Source: Bacteroidales bacterium (GTDB lineage Bacteria > Bacteroidota > Bacteroidia > Bacteroidales > JAADGE01). Taken from it: 12,673 nucleotides of DNA. Below the pieces are notes generated by a model. That model searched no databases and was not told where the DNA came from. It was given only the letters and a program-made list of their open reading frames with translations. A program made the position numbers and the translations under genes. Shown here in pieces: positions 1 to 7,933 of this stretch; within the stretch, counting starts at the first letter, position 1; each line of letters begins with the position of its first letter. Where the stretch lies: positions 1 through 12,673 of the forward strand of contig JALSMF010000323.1 of assembly GCA_026987795.1 (NCBI GenBank), in the 5' to 3' direction.

Positions 1-3000
1 AATCACTGATATATTTTCTTTTAGGATTTGTTATTTCAAAATTTTTAATGATGTTTACAGTAATATCTAATTTTGAACTTTTTTCAAATCTTTTGACTAA
101 TTTTCTTTTAGCTTCTTTCCATTTATCATCAGGAATAGTATAATCGTTTTCATTTAAATTTAAACAATAAATAAAATATTGTATTTCGTACAGATTATAA
201 AGTAAAAATCCATCGTTTGTTTGAATCAATTTTGCGGGATATCCTTCATTAATTAACAATCCGGCAATTTGTAATGCTTCTTCATTTGTCTTGGTTAATA
301 CACAGGTTGTTCCCGATAAATTTGATTGAATAATATTATTTACAAGAGGTGTTACTAAATTTTTTGTTTTGTATTGAATAACTTCAACCGAGCCGTTTTC
401 ATTTTGAACAGGATTTACAGAATTTGTTTTGAGACGATTTTTGATTTTTAAAACAAACAGATTGGCAAATTCTACAATATTTTTTTTGCTCCTGTAATTT
501 TCAACTAATTCATATTTTTCAGCTCCTTTATCTTTTATAAAACTTTCCAAATATTTAGAACTTGACCCGCGAAATTCATAAATGTTTTGGTCGTCATCTC
601 CGACAGCAATTACCCTCATATCTTCATTATAATCCATCAAAACAGAAACCAATTCATATTCGTCTGCATCCATATCTTGTGCTTCATCTATTACTATAAC
701 AGTTTTGGCAATACGATTGGGTTCAACATCACCGGCTTTAATCTTTTCAACAGCAGTTTTTATTATTCGGTCTGATTTTTCAATATCTCCTACTTTTCCG
801 AGCAAATCAAAGCAGTAAGAATGAAATGTTTTTATTTCAATAAAATTAGCCGCATTACCTATCAATTTCAGTAATCTGTGTTTAAATTCGACGGCAGCTG
901 CACGTGAAAAAGTGAGCATCAGCAGTTGTTCGTGTTTTACATCTTCCATCAACAGTAATGAAGCTAATTTATGAACAAGCAAACGTGTTTTTCCGCTACC
1001 GGGTCCGGCGGCTACAACTATATATTTTGATTCTTGATCATTTATAATTTTTAGTTGAGCCGGAGAAAGTTGACCAAAAAGCTGTCTGAATTTTCGAGGA
1101 GTAATATTTCTTTTTATTTCTTTCTGTCGACTTCCTTTAAAATACTTATTTAAGAATATTTTGTAATTTAGTTGAAAATAATCTTCTGCAAATTGTAGAG
1201 CTTCTCTGTATTCATTTATCATCTTTTTGGCATATTCGCCTACAATATGTATTTGCTGTACTTTATTTTCATAAAACTGTTTTAATTTTTCATAATCTTT
1301 AGTCTTATATCTTCTTTTATTATCTTTTTCAATTCTTTCAATAGAGAGTCCGTTATAGATTACTAAAAAACCGCCTTCTATTTTCAGGGCATCAATTCTT
1401 GACAGATAGAAAAGGGTGTCTTCAATATCTTTTATATTAATTTGTTTTTTAAAAAATCCGTTATTTTTTTCATAGGCAGACTTCAGTTCGAGAACAGAAA
1501 ATTCAACTAAAATATTTTCCGCTCCGGAATCATACTCGTCAGGGTTTGATATGATTTTATTAAAAAGATAGTCAATTATAAAACCTGAAATTTCTTGGCG
1601 TAATTCCAATTTTTCTTTTAATTCTTTTTTTTCTTGTATTAAAATGATTGAAATATGTTTTTTTGAAAAATCTTTATATTCTCTTTTAATCCAATTTTTA
1701 ATGACCCAGAAATTTAAAATTACCTTAATTTTATTAGGTGATGTGTTTTTTATATTTTCACTTTCAATATCTTCGTTTAATTTTTTTATATAAAATGTTT
1801 TAGTTTCATTTTCCATTTTTGAAAATAAGCTTTTTTCAATGTCAATATATGTTTTAAGTATCTTACGTGAACGCTTATTTTCGCCTGATTTTATGAAAGC
1901 TGTCAGGTCTTTGGTGTCTGCCAATATTTTTTCTTCACGCAGCAAATTAATTACTTCAATCACTTCAGTTCTTACAATCTCTAAATAATCGGAAATATAA
2001 TCAACTCTTGATTCAGCATCTTCATCTGTCGGTTTTTTTCGGTTTTTACTTGAGAAAAGTTTTTTTATAATTCTGACGGCTTGTTGTTTTTGTCTTTCAT
2101 TAAACTTGGAAGATTTATTTATTTTATCAACGGCTTCTTGAACGTTTTTTGTCAAAATGCTGTTTGCGAAGATACGAGGCACATTCTGTCCTCTTTTTAT
2201 ATAACCCGATTCTTCTAATGCTGCAACAGCAGTTTTAACACGTGTTTCAATTTCTGCAACACTATCATCCCAACCTGCTTTTCTGGCAATTTCCAATGCA
2301 GAATTTGATACTTTTGAACGAAAACGAGTTAATTCTTTAATAGCTCTCCAAACTTGTTGTATTTCCTTTATATTTAGTTTGGTTTGATTTAACAAAATAA
2401 AGTGTTTGCTTAAATCTTCTTCATTAAACAATACATAACATTCGGCTTCAATATTTTCATCACGACCGGCTCGTCCTGCTTCCTGTATATAATTTTCCAG
2501 AGAATCGGATATTTCATAATGAATAACCATTCCGACATCTTTTTTATCTACTCCCATCCCGAAAGCTGAGGTTGCTACCATAATATCAATATCACCGTTT
2601 ATAAAAGCATTTTGATTGGTAATTTTTTCATCGTTATCCATCTTTCCGTGATAAGGCTTGGCTGTATATCCGTCATTGCAGAGTCGCTCGGAAAGCTCAT
2701 ATGCTTTTCTTGTTCTCGAAACGTAAATAATTGTGGGACAATTATGCTTATCTATTAAATCGCGAACAGTATTATATTTTTCTTCTTCGTCCTCTTTTGG
2801 ATAGACTTTAAATTTTAAATTTTGTCTGGCAGATTTTGTCTTAAAAATTTCGAGTTCAATATCTAATTTTTCTTTAAAATAGTTTTTTATATCTTCAATA
2901 ACATTTTGCTTGGCAGTAGCCGTAAAACAAGATACAGGAATATCATCTTCAATATTTTTCTTCTCTTTTAATGATTTAATAAAATCTCCTATATATAAAT

Positions 3001-4204
3001 AATCCACTCTAAAATCTTGTCCCCAAGCAGAAAAGCAATGTGCTTCATCAATTACAAAACGAACAATATTTCTGCCTAATAATAAATGTTCAATAGTTTT
3101 TGAACGAAGTGATTCAGGTGAAATATATAATATTGATGCTGAACCGTTTTTCACTCTTTCAATAGATTTAGCCCTTTCAACGGGGTCCAGAAGTCCGTTG
3201 ATTGTAACAGCATCGACAATTCCGGATTTCTCAAGATTGTCAACCTGATCTTTCATTAATGATTGCAAAGGGGAAATTACCACAGTAAGACCTTTAACAC
3301 TTTCTCCCTGCATAAGGGCAGGCAATTGAAAAGTAAGCGATTTTCCGCCGCCGGTCGGAAATACGGCTAACAGCGATTTATATTCAACAGCACATTTTAC
3401 TGCTTCTTCTTGTAAAGGTTTACCGTTGTATGTCCTAAAAGAATCAAAACCAAAAAATTTCTTTAAACCGGTGTGAATATCGAGTGATTTATTGCAATAG
3501 TTGCAACCTTTAATACAAGGATTGTTTCTTAATAAAAACATTACTCGCTGAACATCAGGGAAACGTTTTAAAATCCAAGGGGGCGTTATGGAATATTTAT
3601 CTTTGACATTTATTAATGCAAGACTATAAGATAATTCAACCGGATTTTGATTAATAATGTTTGTTAAACTTACATTTTCACAGATATTATTTTTAAACCT
3701 TTTTAGAATAAGCTTTTTAATATCAATATTTATAGGCTTATTATAATCAACATACTTAAAAAATCCGGCAAACCTTTTTTTATTTTTTAAAAGGAAGTAA
3801 AATATTTGTTTTAATTCATCATCTGAACTTTTGAATTTATCAACCTCATCAAAAAATAAATCTTTGGCTTTAATGGCATCACTTAATGGGTTATTTTGTT
3901 CTTCGGTTTGTAATTTATCATCTTTTAACAAGCGGTGATAGGGTTTGACGGGAAAGAGCAGAGGAGACCAAAATAAAGTGTCAATATAATTATACTGTTT
4001 AATTTCTATTTTATCAGCCAAATACCATAAATCGTGTTCCATTATGTTATGACCACAAATAAAATCGGAATTTTTGATAAAATTATTAAATTTAAAGATG
4101 TTATTTGAATGAAAAGAAGCACCTGTGTTTTTTACAGCACCTATATCCTCAATTTGCTTTGATTTTTTGCCTATTTCCGTATCAATAAAAGTTATGTTTT
4201 TCAT
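1..4204 (-). CDS. DEDD exonuclease-RecQ-UvrD helicase fusion (C-terminus beyond left edge)
   Basis: The frame is open for 1401 codons from ATG 4204 to the window edge. Residues 1-120 look like a small DnaQ-type 3'-5' exonuclease: D8 and E10 in FIDTE, GHN 51-53 with D58, and D109. Residues ~255-600 are a RecQ-type SF2 helicase: FPTGGGKS 282-289, DEAH 386-389, TATA after it, and QEAGRAGR 574-581. A ~450-residue linker has winged-helix-like stretches near 633-672 and 902-955. From ~1050 there is a UvrD/Rep SF1 helicase: AAGPGSGKT 1065-1073, DEAQD 1173-1177, GDDDQNIYEFRG 1202-1213, VENYRS 1234-1239. The late UvrD motifs lie off the left edge. The predicted role is ATP-driven DNA unwinding and end processing in repair, recombination or defence; this is inferred from the domains. 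The start is supported because the exonuclease motif begins at once and no other ATG, GTG or TTG is in frame back to the CheR stop. Domain order is seen; biological role is unknown. Confidence 0.9.
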   Translation of the reverse strand, partial: MKNITFIDTEIGKKSKQIEDIGAVKNTGASFHSNNIFKFNNFIKNSDFICGHNIMEHDLWYLADKIEIKQYNYIDTLFWSPLLFPVKPYHRLLKDDKLQTEEQNNPLSDAIKAKDLFFDEVDKFKSSDDELKQIFYFLLKNKKRFAGFFKYVDYNKPINIDIKKLILKRFKNNICENVSLTNIINQNPVELSYSLALINVKDKYSITPPWILKRFPDVQRVMFLLRNNPCIKGCNYCNKSLDIHTGLKKFFGFDSFRTYNGKPLQEEAVKCAVEYKSLLAVFPTGGGKSLTFQLPALMQGESVKGLTVVISPLQSLMKDQVDNLEKSGIVDAVTINGLLDPVERAKSIERVKNGSASILYISPESLRSKTIEHLLLGRNIVRFVIDEAHCFSAWGQDFRVDYLYIGDFIKSLKEKKNIEDDIPVSCFTATAKQNVIEDIKNYFKEKLDIELEIFKTKSARQNLKFKVYPKEDEEEKYNTVRDLIDKHNCPTIIYVSRTRKAYELSERLCNDGYTAKPYHGKMDNDEKITNQNAFINGDIDIMVATSAFGMGVDKKDVGMVIHYEISDSLENYIQEAGRAGRDENIEAECYVLFNEEDLSKHFILLNQTKLNIKEIQQVWRAIKELTRFRSKVSNSALEIARKAGWDDSVAEIETRVKTAVAALEESGYIKRGQNVPRIFANSILTKNVQEAVDKINKSSKFNERQKQQAVRIIKKLFSSKNRKKPTDEDAESRVDYISDYLEIVRTEVIEVINLLREEKILADTKDLTAFIKSGENKRSRKILKTYIDIEKSLFSKMENETKTFYIKKLNEDIESENIKNTSPNKIKVILNFWVIKNWIKREYKDFSKKHISIILIQEKKELKEKLELRQEISGFIIDYLFNKIISNPDEYDSGAENILVEFSVLELKSAYEKNNGFFKKQINIKDIEDTLFYLSRIDALKIEGGFLVIYNGLSIERIEKDNKRRYKTKDYEKLKQFYENKVQQIHIVGEYAKKMINEYREALQFAEDYFQLNYKIFLNKYFKGSRQKEIKRNITPRKFRQLFGQLSPAQLKIINDQESKYIVVAAGPGSGKTRLLVHKLASLLLMEDVKHEQLLMLTFSRAAAVEFKHRLLKLIGNAANFIEIKTFHSYCFDLLGKVGDIEKSDRIIKTAVEKIKAGDVEPNRIAKTVIVIDEAQDMDADEYELVSVLMDYNEDMRVIAVGDDDQNIYEFRGSSSKYLESFIKDKGAEKYELVENYRSKKNIVEFANLFVLKIKNRLKTNSVNPVQNENGSVEVIQYKTKNLVTPLVNNIIQSNLSGTTCVLTKTNEEALQIAGLLINEGYPAKLIQTNDGFLLYNLYEIQYFIYCLNLNENDYTIPDDKWKEAKRKLVKRFEKSSKLDITVNIIKNFEITNPKRKYISD

Positions 4205-4267
4205 TAATTCATATTCTCTTATCCGACATGTAATGCAAAAACTGTATAACTGTATTAACTTATATTT

Positions 4268-5092
4268 TTATTTCTTAATATAAATTGTTCCGTGTTTCTC
4301 AAATTTGTCAGCAATATCTCCCAAAATCCCTTCATGCTTCCCTATTATCAGTGCTCCGCCTGTAAACAAAGAATTTTCAAAAAGTTTTATAACCCTGTTT
4401 TGCAGGTCATGATTAAAATAAATTAAAACATTTCGACAAAAAATCATATTATACTTAACCGCAAAAGGATTTGTCAGTTTAGTTAAGTCATGAACTTTAT
4501 ACTGAACCTTATCAAGCAGAAAAGGCTTTACTTTAACCAAATTCCTTGTCCTTGAAATTTTAAAATAATCATTTATATCATACTTTGTTTCAGACTTTTC
4601 ATACGTTTTATTAAAGTTATCTATATACTCATCTATTTCACGATATTTATATTTACCCGATTCGGCAACTTTTAAAACATCAGAATTTATATCAGAAGCG
4701 TAAACTTTAGATTTTTCATACAATCCGTGTTGTTTCAGCAAAATAAGCATTGTGTAAACCTCTTGCCCCGTAGAGGCGCCGGCATGCCAAATATTAATCC
4801 GTAATTCATTTTTAAAAGCGGGAAGTATTTTTTTATCTATAACTTGCCAAATTCCCGGATCTCTGAATATCTCGGTAGTATTTACCGTTATGTTCTTAAC
4901 GGCACTTTCAAGAAACTCCGAACTCTCAGACACTTTTTTAATCAGTCCCGGAATATCTGTTCTGTAATCAACCAACAACTTCTGAACTCTTCGTGTGAAC
5001 GATTTTATTGAATACTCGCTGAAGTCATAACCGGAATGTTTGGCTACGGCATCAATAAAAAGTTGTATTTCCTCAGGCTTTAATTCTTTCAT
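4268..5092 (-). CDS. CheR-type protein-glutamate O-methyltransferase
   Basis: This 274-residue protein has the usual length and layout of CheR, which uses S-adenosylmethionine to methylate glutamates on chemoreceptors in the cytoplasm. The helical N-terminal domain (1-~70) contains the GYDFSEYS and RR 34-35 segment. NTTEIFRD at 71-78 corresponds to the usual TxFFRD. IWHAGASTGQEVYT at 101-114 is the SAM-binding loop, normally SAGCSTGEEPYS, so Q110 replaces a usual glutamate. YASDINSDVL 131-140 carries the ribose-binding acidic residue, and IFCRNVLIYFN 217-227 is the CheR signature. No CheB, receptor, CheA or CheY gene is in the window, so its substrate is unknown. The helicase fusion starts 63 bases downstream on the same strand and in the same frame, so the two may be co-transcribed. 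The family call is secure; a chemotaxis role is not shown. Confidence 0.92.
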   Translation of the reverse strand: MKELKPEEIQLFIDAVAKHSGYDFSEYSIKSFTRRVQKLLVDYRTDIPGLIKKVSESSEFLESAVKNITVNTTEIFRDPGIWQVIDKKILPAFKNELRINIWHAGASTGQEVYTMLILLKQHGLYEKSKVYASDINSDVLKVAESGKYKYREIDEYIDNFNKTYEKSETKYDINDYFKISRTRNLVKVKPFLLDKVQYKVHDLTKLTNPFAVKYNMIFCRNVLIYFNHDLQNRVIKLFENSLFTGGALIIGKHEGILGDIADKFEKHGTIYIKK

Positions 5093-5100
5093 ATAACGAC

Positions 5101-5108
5101 CAAAATTA
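5101..5108 (-). promoter_or_regulatory. possible Bacteroidota -7 box upstream of the CheR gene
   Basis: On the minus strand this is TAATTTTG, an exact fit to the Bacteroidota -7 consensus TAnnTTTG, ending 8 bases before the CheR start codon. No convincing TTTG/TTG -33 element lies 19-21 bases upstream. The position would give an almost leaderless message. In DNA this AT-rich the match could be chance. Confidence 0.2.
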
Positions 5109-5214
5109 ACAAATTCCTTTTAAAGTTATTCCGTTTTTAAATATTATGTTAAAATACTCCCAAAATAAATATCTTTACTTATCAAATAGAATTTTTTTAC
5201 AATTTTTTTCCTGT

Positions 5215-5222
5215 TATTTTTG
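5215..5222 (+). promoter_or_regulatory. possible Bacteroidota -7 box upstream of the tandem AAA+ gene
   Basis: TATTTTTG matches TAnnTTTG and lies 12 bases before the chosen TTG start, in the 142-base divergent gap between the CheR gene and the AAA+ gene. A -33 TTTG is not visible at the expected spacing. If real, transcription would begin within a few bases of the TTG codon, leaving almost no leader. Starting translation at ATG 5292 would instead give a leader of about 60 bases. Confidence 0.25.
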
Positions 5223-5234
5223 TAAATAAAAAAA

Positions 5235-7823
5235 TTGAAACCTAAAAACTTAAAATATAAGTCCCTGAAAGTATATGCCTCTTCAGAATGGATGGTTGAC
5301 TCGTCAAAAAAATACAGACGAGTCTTTGATAAAAATGAAATATCATATTTACGATCTGAACTTGCAATTTACAATAAAAAATTTGACGAAGAAGACCAAA
5401 CAGTAAAGGTAAGAATAAAAACAATTAAAATTACAGATAAAAAAAGAACAGAAATATGTAATTTAAGCAAAAACGTTACAATAAAAAAAGAAGATAACAT
5501 CGCCTATATTTATGAAAGTTGGGGTGTTGAAGATGCCGGAGGATACTGGAAAGCCGGAAATTATGAATGCCTGGCATTTACAAGCGAAGAGTTAATAGGA
5601 ACACATTCTTTTTACATCTATGATATCGGCAAAGTTACCGAAAACTACAATCCGTATTTTGATATTGTTTCAATAAAACTTTACGAAGGAGACTTTGATG
5701 CATGGAAACAAACAAAAAGAACATATCTTAAAACATTTTCAAAAGATAAAACTCGGTACATCTGGATTGAAATTGACTTTAAAATTAAAACAAACAAAGA
5801 ATTTTATCTTGAATATTTTATAAATATTTACGATGATGCAGGTCAGCACAAAGCTAAAATTGACACGCTGAAACACATCCCGAACGGAAGTAAAAATAAA
5901 ATATTTACATACGAAAGAGGCTGGGGAAATACAGTTCCGGGGTCTTGGAAGGATGATAAATACAGAATAGAAGTTGTATTTATGGATACTCTTATTTCTT
6001 CAATGTGGTTTTCAATGGGCAAAGATAACGTTGAGGGAGAAATACCTGTTATAAAAAATACTGAAATTCCGGAAAAAAACATTCCGCATACCGACAACTC
6101 CGAAAGTCTTGAACAACTTTTAGCCAAGCTGGACAGTCTTATAGGTCTTAAAACAATAAAACAAAAAGTAAAAGACCACATAAATTACATTGATTTTTTA
6201 AAATTAAGAAAAGAAAAAGGCTTCAACGACACTGAAGAAATAATGCTCCACAGCGTTTTTACGGGAAATCCCGGAACCGGTAAAACAACGGTAGTCAGGC
6301 TCCTCGGAAAAATCTATCAAAAAAAAGGCTTATTATCAAAAGGTCATGTTCACGAAGTTGACAGAGCCGATTTAATCGGTGAATTTATCGGGCAAACGGC
6401 ACCAAAAGTAAAAGAAGCCCTGAAAGAAGCACGAGGCGGTATTTTATTCATTGACGAGGCATATATGCTTGCACGCTCAGACGAAGACAAAAAAGATTTC
6501 GGAAAAGAAGTAATAGAGGTGCTCGTAAAAGAAATGAGTGACGGCGAAAAAGACATTGCAATTATGATGGCAGGTTATCCTAAAGAAACAATGTTTATGA
6601 TAAATTCAAATCCCGGTCTTAAATCACGTATAAAATATTTTTTTCATTTTGACGATTATACTCCCGATGAATTATTTAACATTGCCCTTTATGCTGCCGA
6701 AAAAAGAAACGTTTCCTTAACCGATGATGCAGCAAAACTGATTCGCAAAACATTAACCGAAGCTTTCAGAAACAGAGATCATACTTTCGGAAATGCACGT
6801 TTCGCCTATTCCTTAATCGATGAAGGAAAAATGAATATGGGTTTGCGGCTTATGAAAAGAGATGACGTAAACAACCTGTCAAATGAAGAACTGTCGGTAA
6901 TAACTTCCGAAGATATCAGAAGAATTGAAAGTTTAAAATCAAAAAGCCCCGTAAAAATCCCGACAGACAACGAACTGCTGAAAGAAGCCACCGATGAAAT
7001 GAACTCTTTGGCAGGTATGAACGAAATAAAAAACGAAGTAAACGAACTTATAAAACTTGTAAAATTCTATAAAGAGACAGGAAAAGACGTATTAAATAAA
7101 TTCTCTCTGCATGCAGTATTCAGCGGTAATCCGGGAACCGGTAAAACAACTTTAGCACGTATTTTCGGAAAAATATACAAGGCTTTGGGTTTACTTGAAA
7201 GAGGACACATAATAGAAACAGGAAAAGAAGGACTTGTTGCCGGCTATGTCGGACAAACAGCATTAAAGACAAAGGAAAAAATTGATGATGCAATAGGCGG
7301 AGTGCTGTTTATTGACGAAGCATATGCCCTTGCCGGCGGAGGACAATTCAATTACGGCAACGAAGCTATTGCGGTAATATTAAAAAATATGGAAGACAAC
7401 AGAGGAAAACTTGCCGTTATTGTTGCCGGTTATCCCGACAATATGGAAAATTTCCTTAAAATGAATCCGGGTTTAAAATCACGTTTCGACAAAACACTGA
7501 TATTTCATGATTACCTGCCGGAAACACTATATGAAATATGCCTTCTGATGCTTAAAAAAGAAGACTTAGTACCTGACAAACAAGCCGAAGAACATCTGAA
7601 AAAATACATAACAAAACTTTATAAACAACGAGATAAATATTTCGGAAATGCCCGAACAATAAGAAAGATTGTTGAAGAAGCCGTAAGAAGACAAAATCTG
7701 AGAATGGCATCAATCCCTGCAAAAAAACGTTCTCCGAAAGCTGTAAGAACACTTACTTATGAAGACGTAAAAAACATAGAAGTTAATAAAAGTTTAGGCT
7801 CATCCGAATCTGTCGGATTTTAA
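5235..7823 (+). CDS. tandem CbxX/SpoVK-type AAA+ ATPase with duplicated beta-rich N-terminal region
   Basis: This 862-residue protein carries two AAA+ modules of the CbxX/CfqX (SpoVK, Rubisco-activase-like) family. Module 1 has Walker A GNPGTGKT 344-351, pore-loop FIGQTAPK 384-391, Walker B LFIDEAY 404-410, Arg-finger region NPGLKSR 459-465 and sensor-2 FGNAR 518-522. Module 2 has the same elements at 631-638, YVGQTALK 671-678, LFIDEAY 691-697, NPGLKSR 744-750 and FGNAR 803-807. Both look catalytically intact, so a hexameric ATP-driven remodelling machine is likely; its client is unknown. Residues ~55-265 precede the ATPases and contain two similar beta-rich units (about 86-134 and 218-266), each with a YE..WG, G.WK and LI pattern. 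The start is TTG 5235, because an upstream stop at 5223 leaves no ATG before 5292 and the conserved-looking LKVYASSEW lies ahead of M20; ATG 5292 remains possible. It diverges from the CheR gene. Confidence 0.9.
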   Translation: MKPKNLKYKSLKVYASSEWMVDSSKKYRRVFDKNEISYLRSELAIYNKKFDEEDQTVKVRIKTIKITDKKRTEICNLSKNVTIKKEDNIAYIYESWGVEDAGGYWKAGNYECLAFTSEELIGTHSFYIYDIGKVTENYNPYFDIVSIKLYEGDFDAWKQTKRTYLKTFSKDKTRYIWIEIDFKIKTNKEFYLEYFINIYDDAGQHKAKIDTLKHIPNGSKNKIFTYERGWGNTVPGSWKDDKYRIEVVFMDTLISSMWFSMGKDNVEGEIPVIKNTEIPEKNIPHTDNSESLEQLLAKLDSLIGLKTIKQKVKDHINYIDFLKLRKEKGFNDTEEIMLHSVFTGNPGTGKTTVVRLLGKIYQKKGLLSKGHVHEVDRADLIGEFIGQTAPKVKEALKEARGGILFIDEAYMLARSDEDKKDFGKEVIEVLVKEMSDGEKDIAIMMAGYPKETMFMINSNPGLKSRIKYFFHFDDYTPDELFNIALYAAEKRNVSLTDDAAKLIRKTLTEAFRNRDHTFGNARFAYSLIDEGKMNMGLRLMKRDDVNNLSNEELSVITSEDIRRIESLKSKSPVKIPTDNELLKEATDEMNSLAGMNEIKNEVNELIKLVKFYKETGKDVLNKFSLHAVFSGNPGTGKTTLARIFGKIYKALGLLERGHIIETGKEGLVAGYVGQTALKTKEKIDDAIGGVLFIDEAYALAGGGQFNYGNEAIAVILKNMEDNRGKLAVIVAGYPDNMENFLKMNPGLKSRFDKTLIFHDYLPETLYEICLLMLKKEDLVPDKQAEEHLKKYITKLYKQRDKYFGNARTIRKIVEEAVRRQNLRMASIPAKKRSPKAVRTLTYEDVKNIEVNKSLGSSESVGF

Positions 7824-7933
7824 AATTAAAAATAAGATATTGTTTTCTAAGAAATTAATTATGTTTATTTTTATGCGACAAAAAATATTTCTTTGATTTT
7901 TGGTTACCATTAATAATTCTTTTTCTTAAAACC

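Noticed and set aside
587..775. Open frame of 62 codons on the plus strand
   Set aside because: It lies antisense inside the UvrD helicase domain, has low-complexity Ile/Phe/Tyr composition, and matches no family.
3494..3517. CxxxCxxC (CIKGCNYC) as a radical-SAM signature in the helicase fusion
   Set aside because: The spacing fits, but it lies in a linker between exonuclease and helicase domains with no radical-SAM barrel around it. A zinc or iron-sulfur site, or chance, is more likely.
4240..4255. 8-bp tandem repeat AACTGTAT upstream of the helicase start
   Set aside because: Two copies of an AT-rich octamer are too short to call an operator without comparative data.
4205..4270. CheR and helicase being one gene broken by a stop codon
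   Set aside because: They share a reading frame, but both have complete, well-formed ends: CheR reaches its normal length and the helicase begins with its own ATG directly before the exonuclease motif.
7880..7903. Weak inverted repeat of A/T runs before the sigma factor as a terminator for the AAA+ gene
   Set aside because: The arms are imperfect and contain a single G-C pair, which is not enough to support termination.
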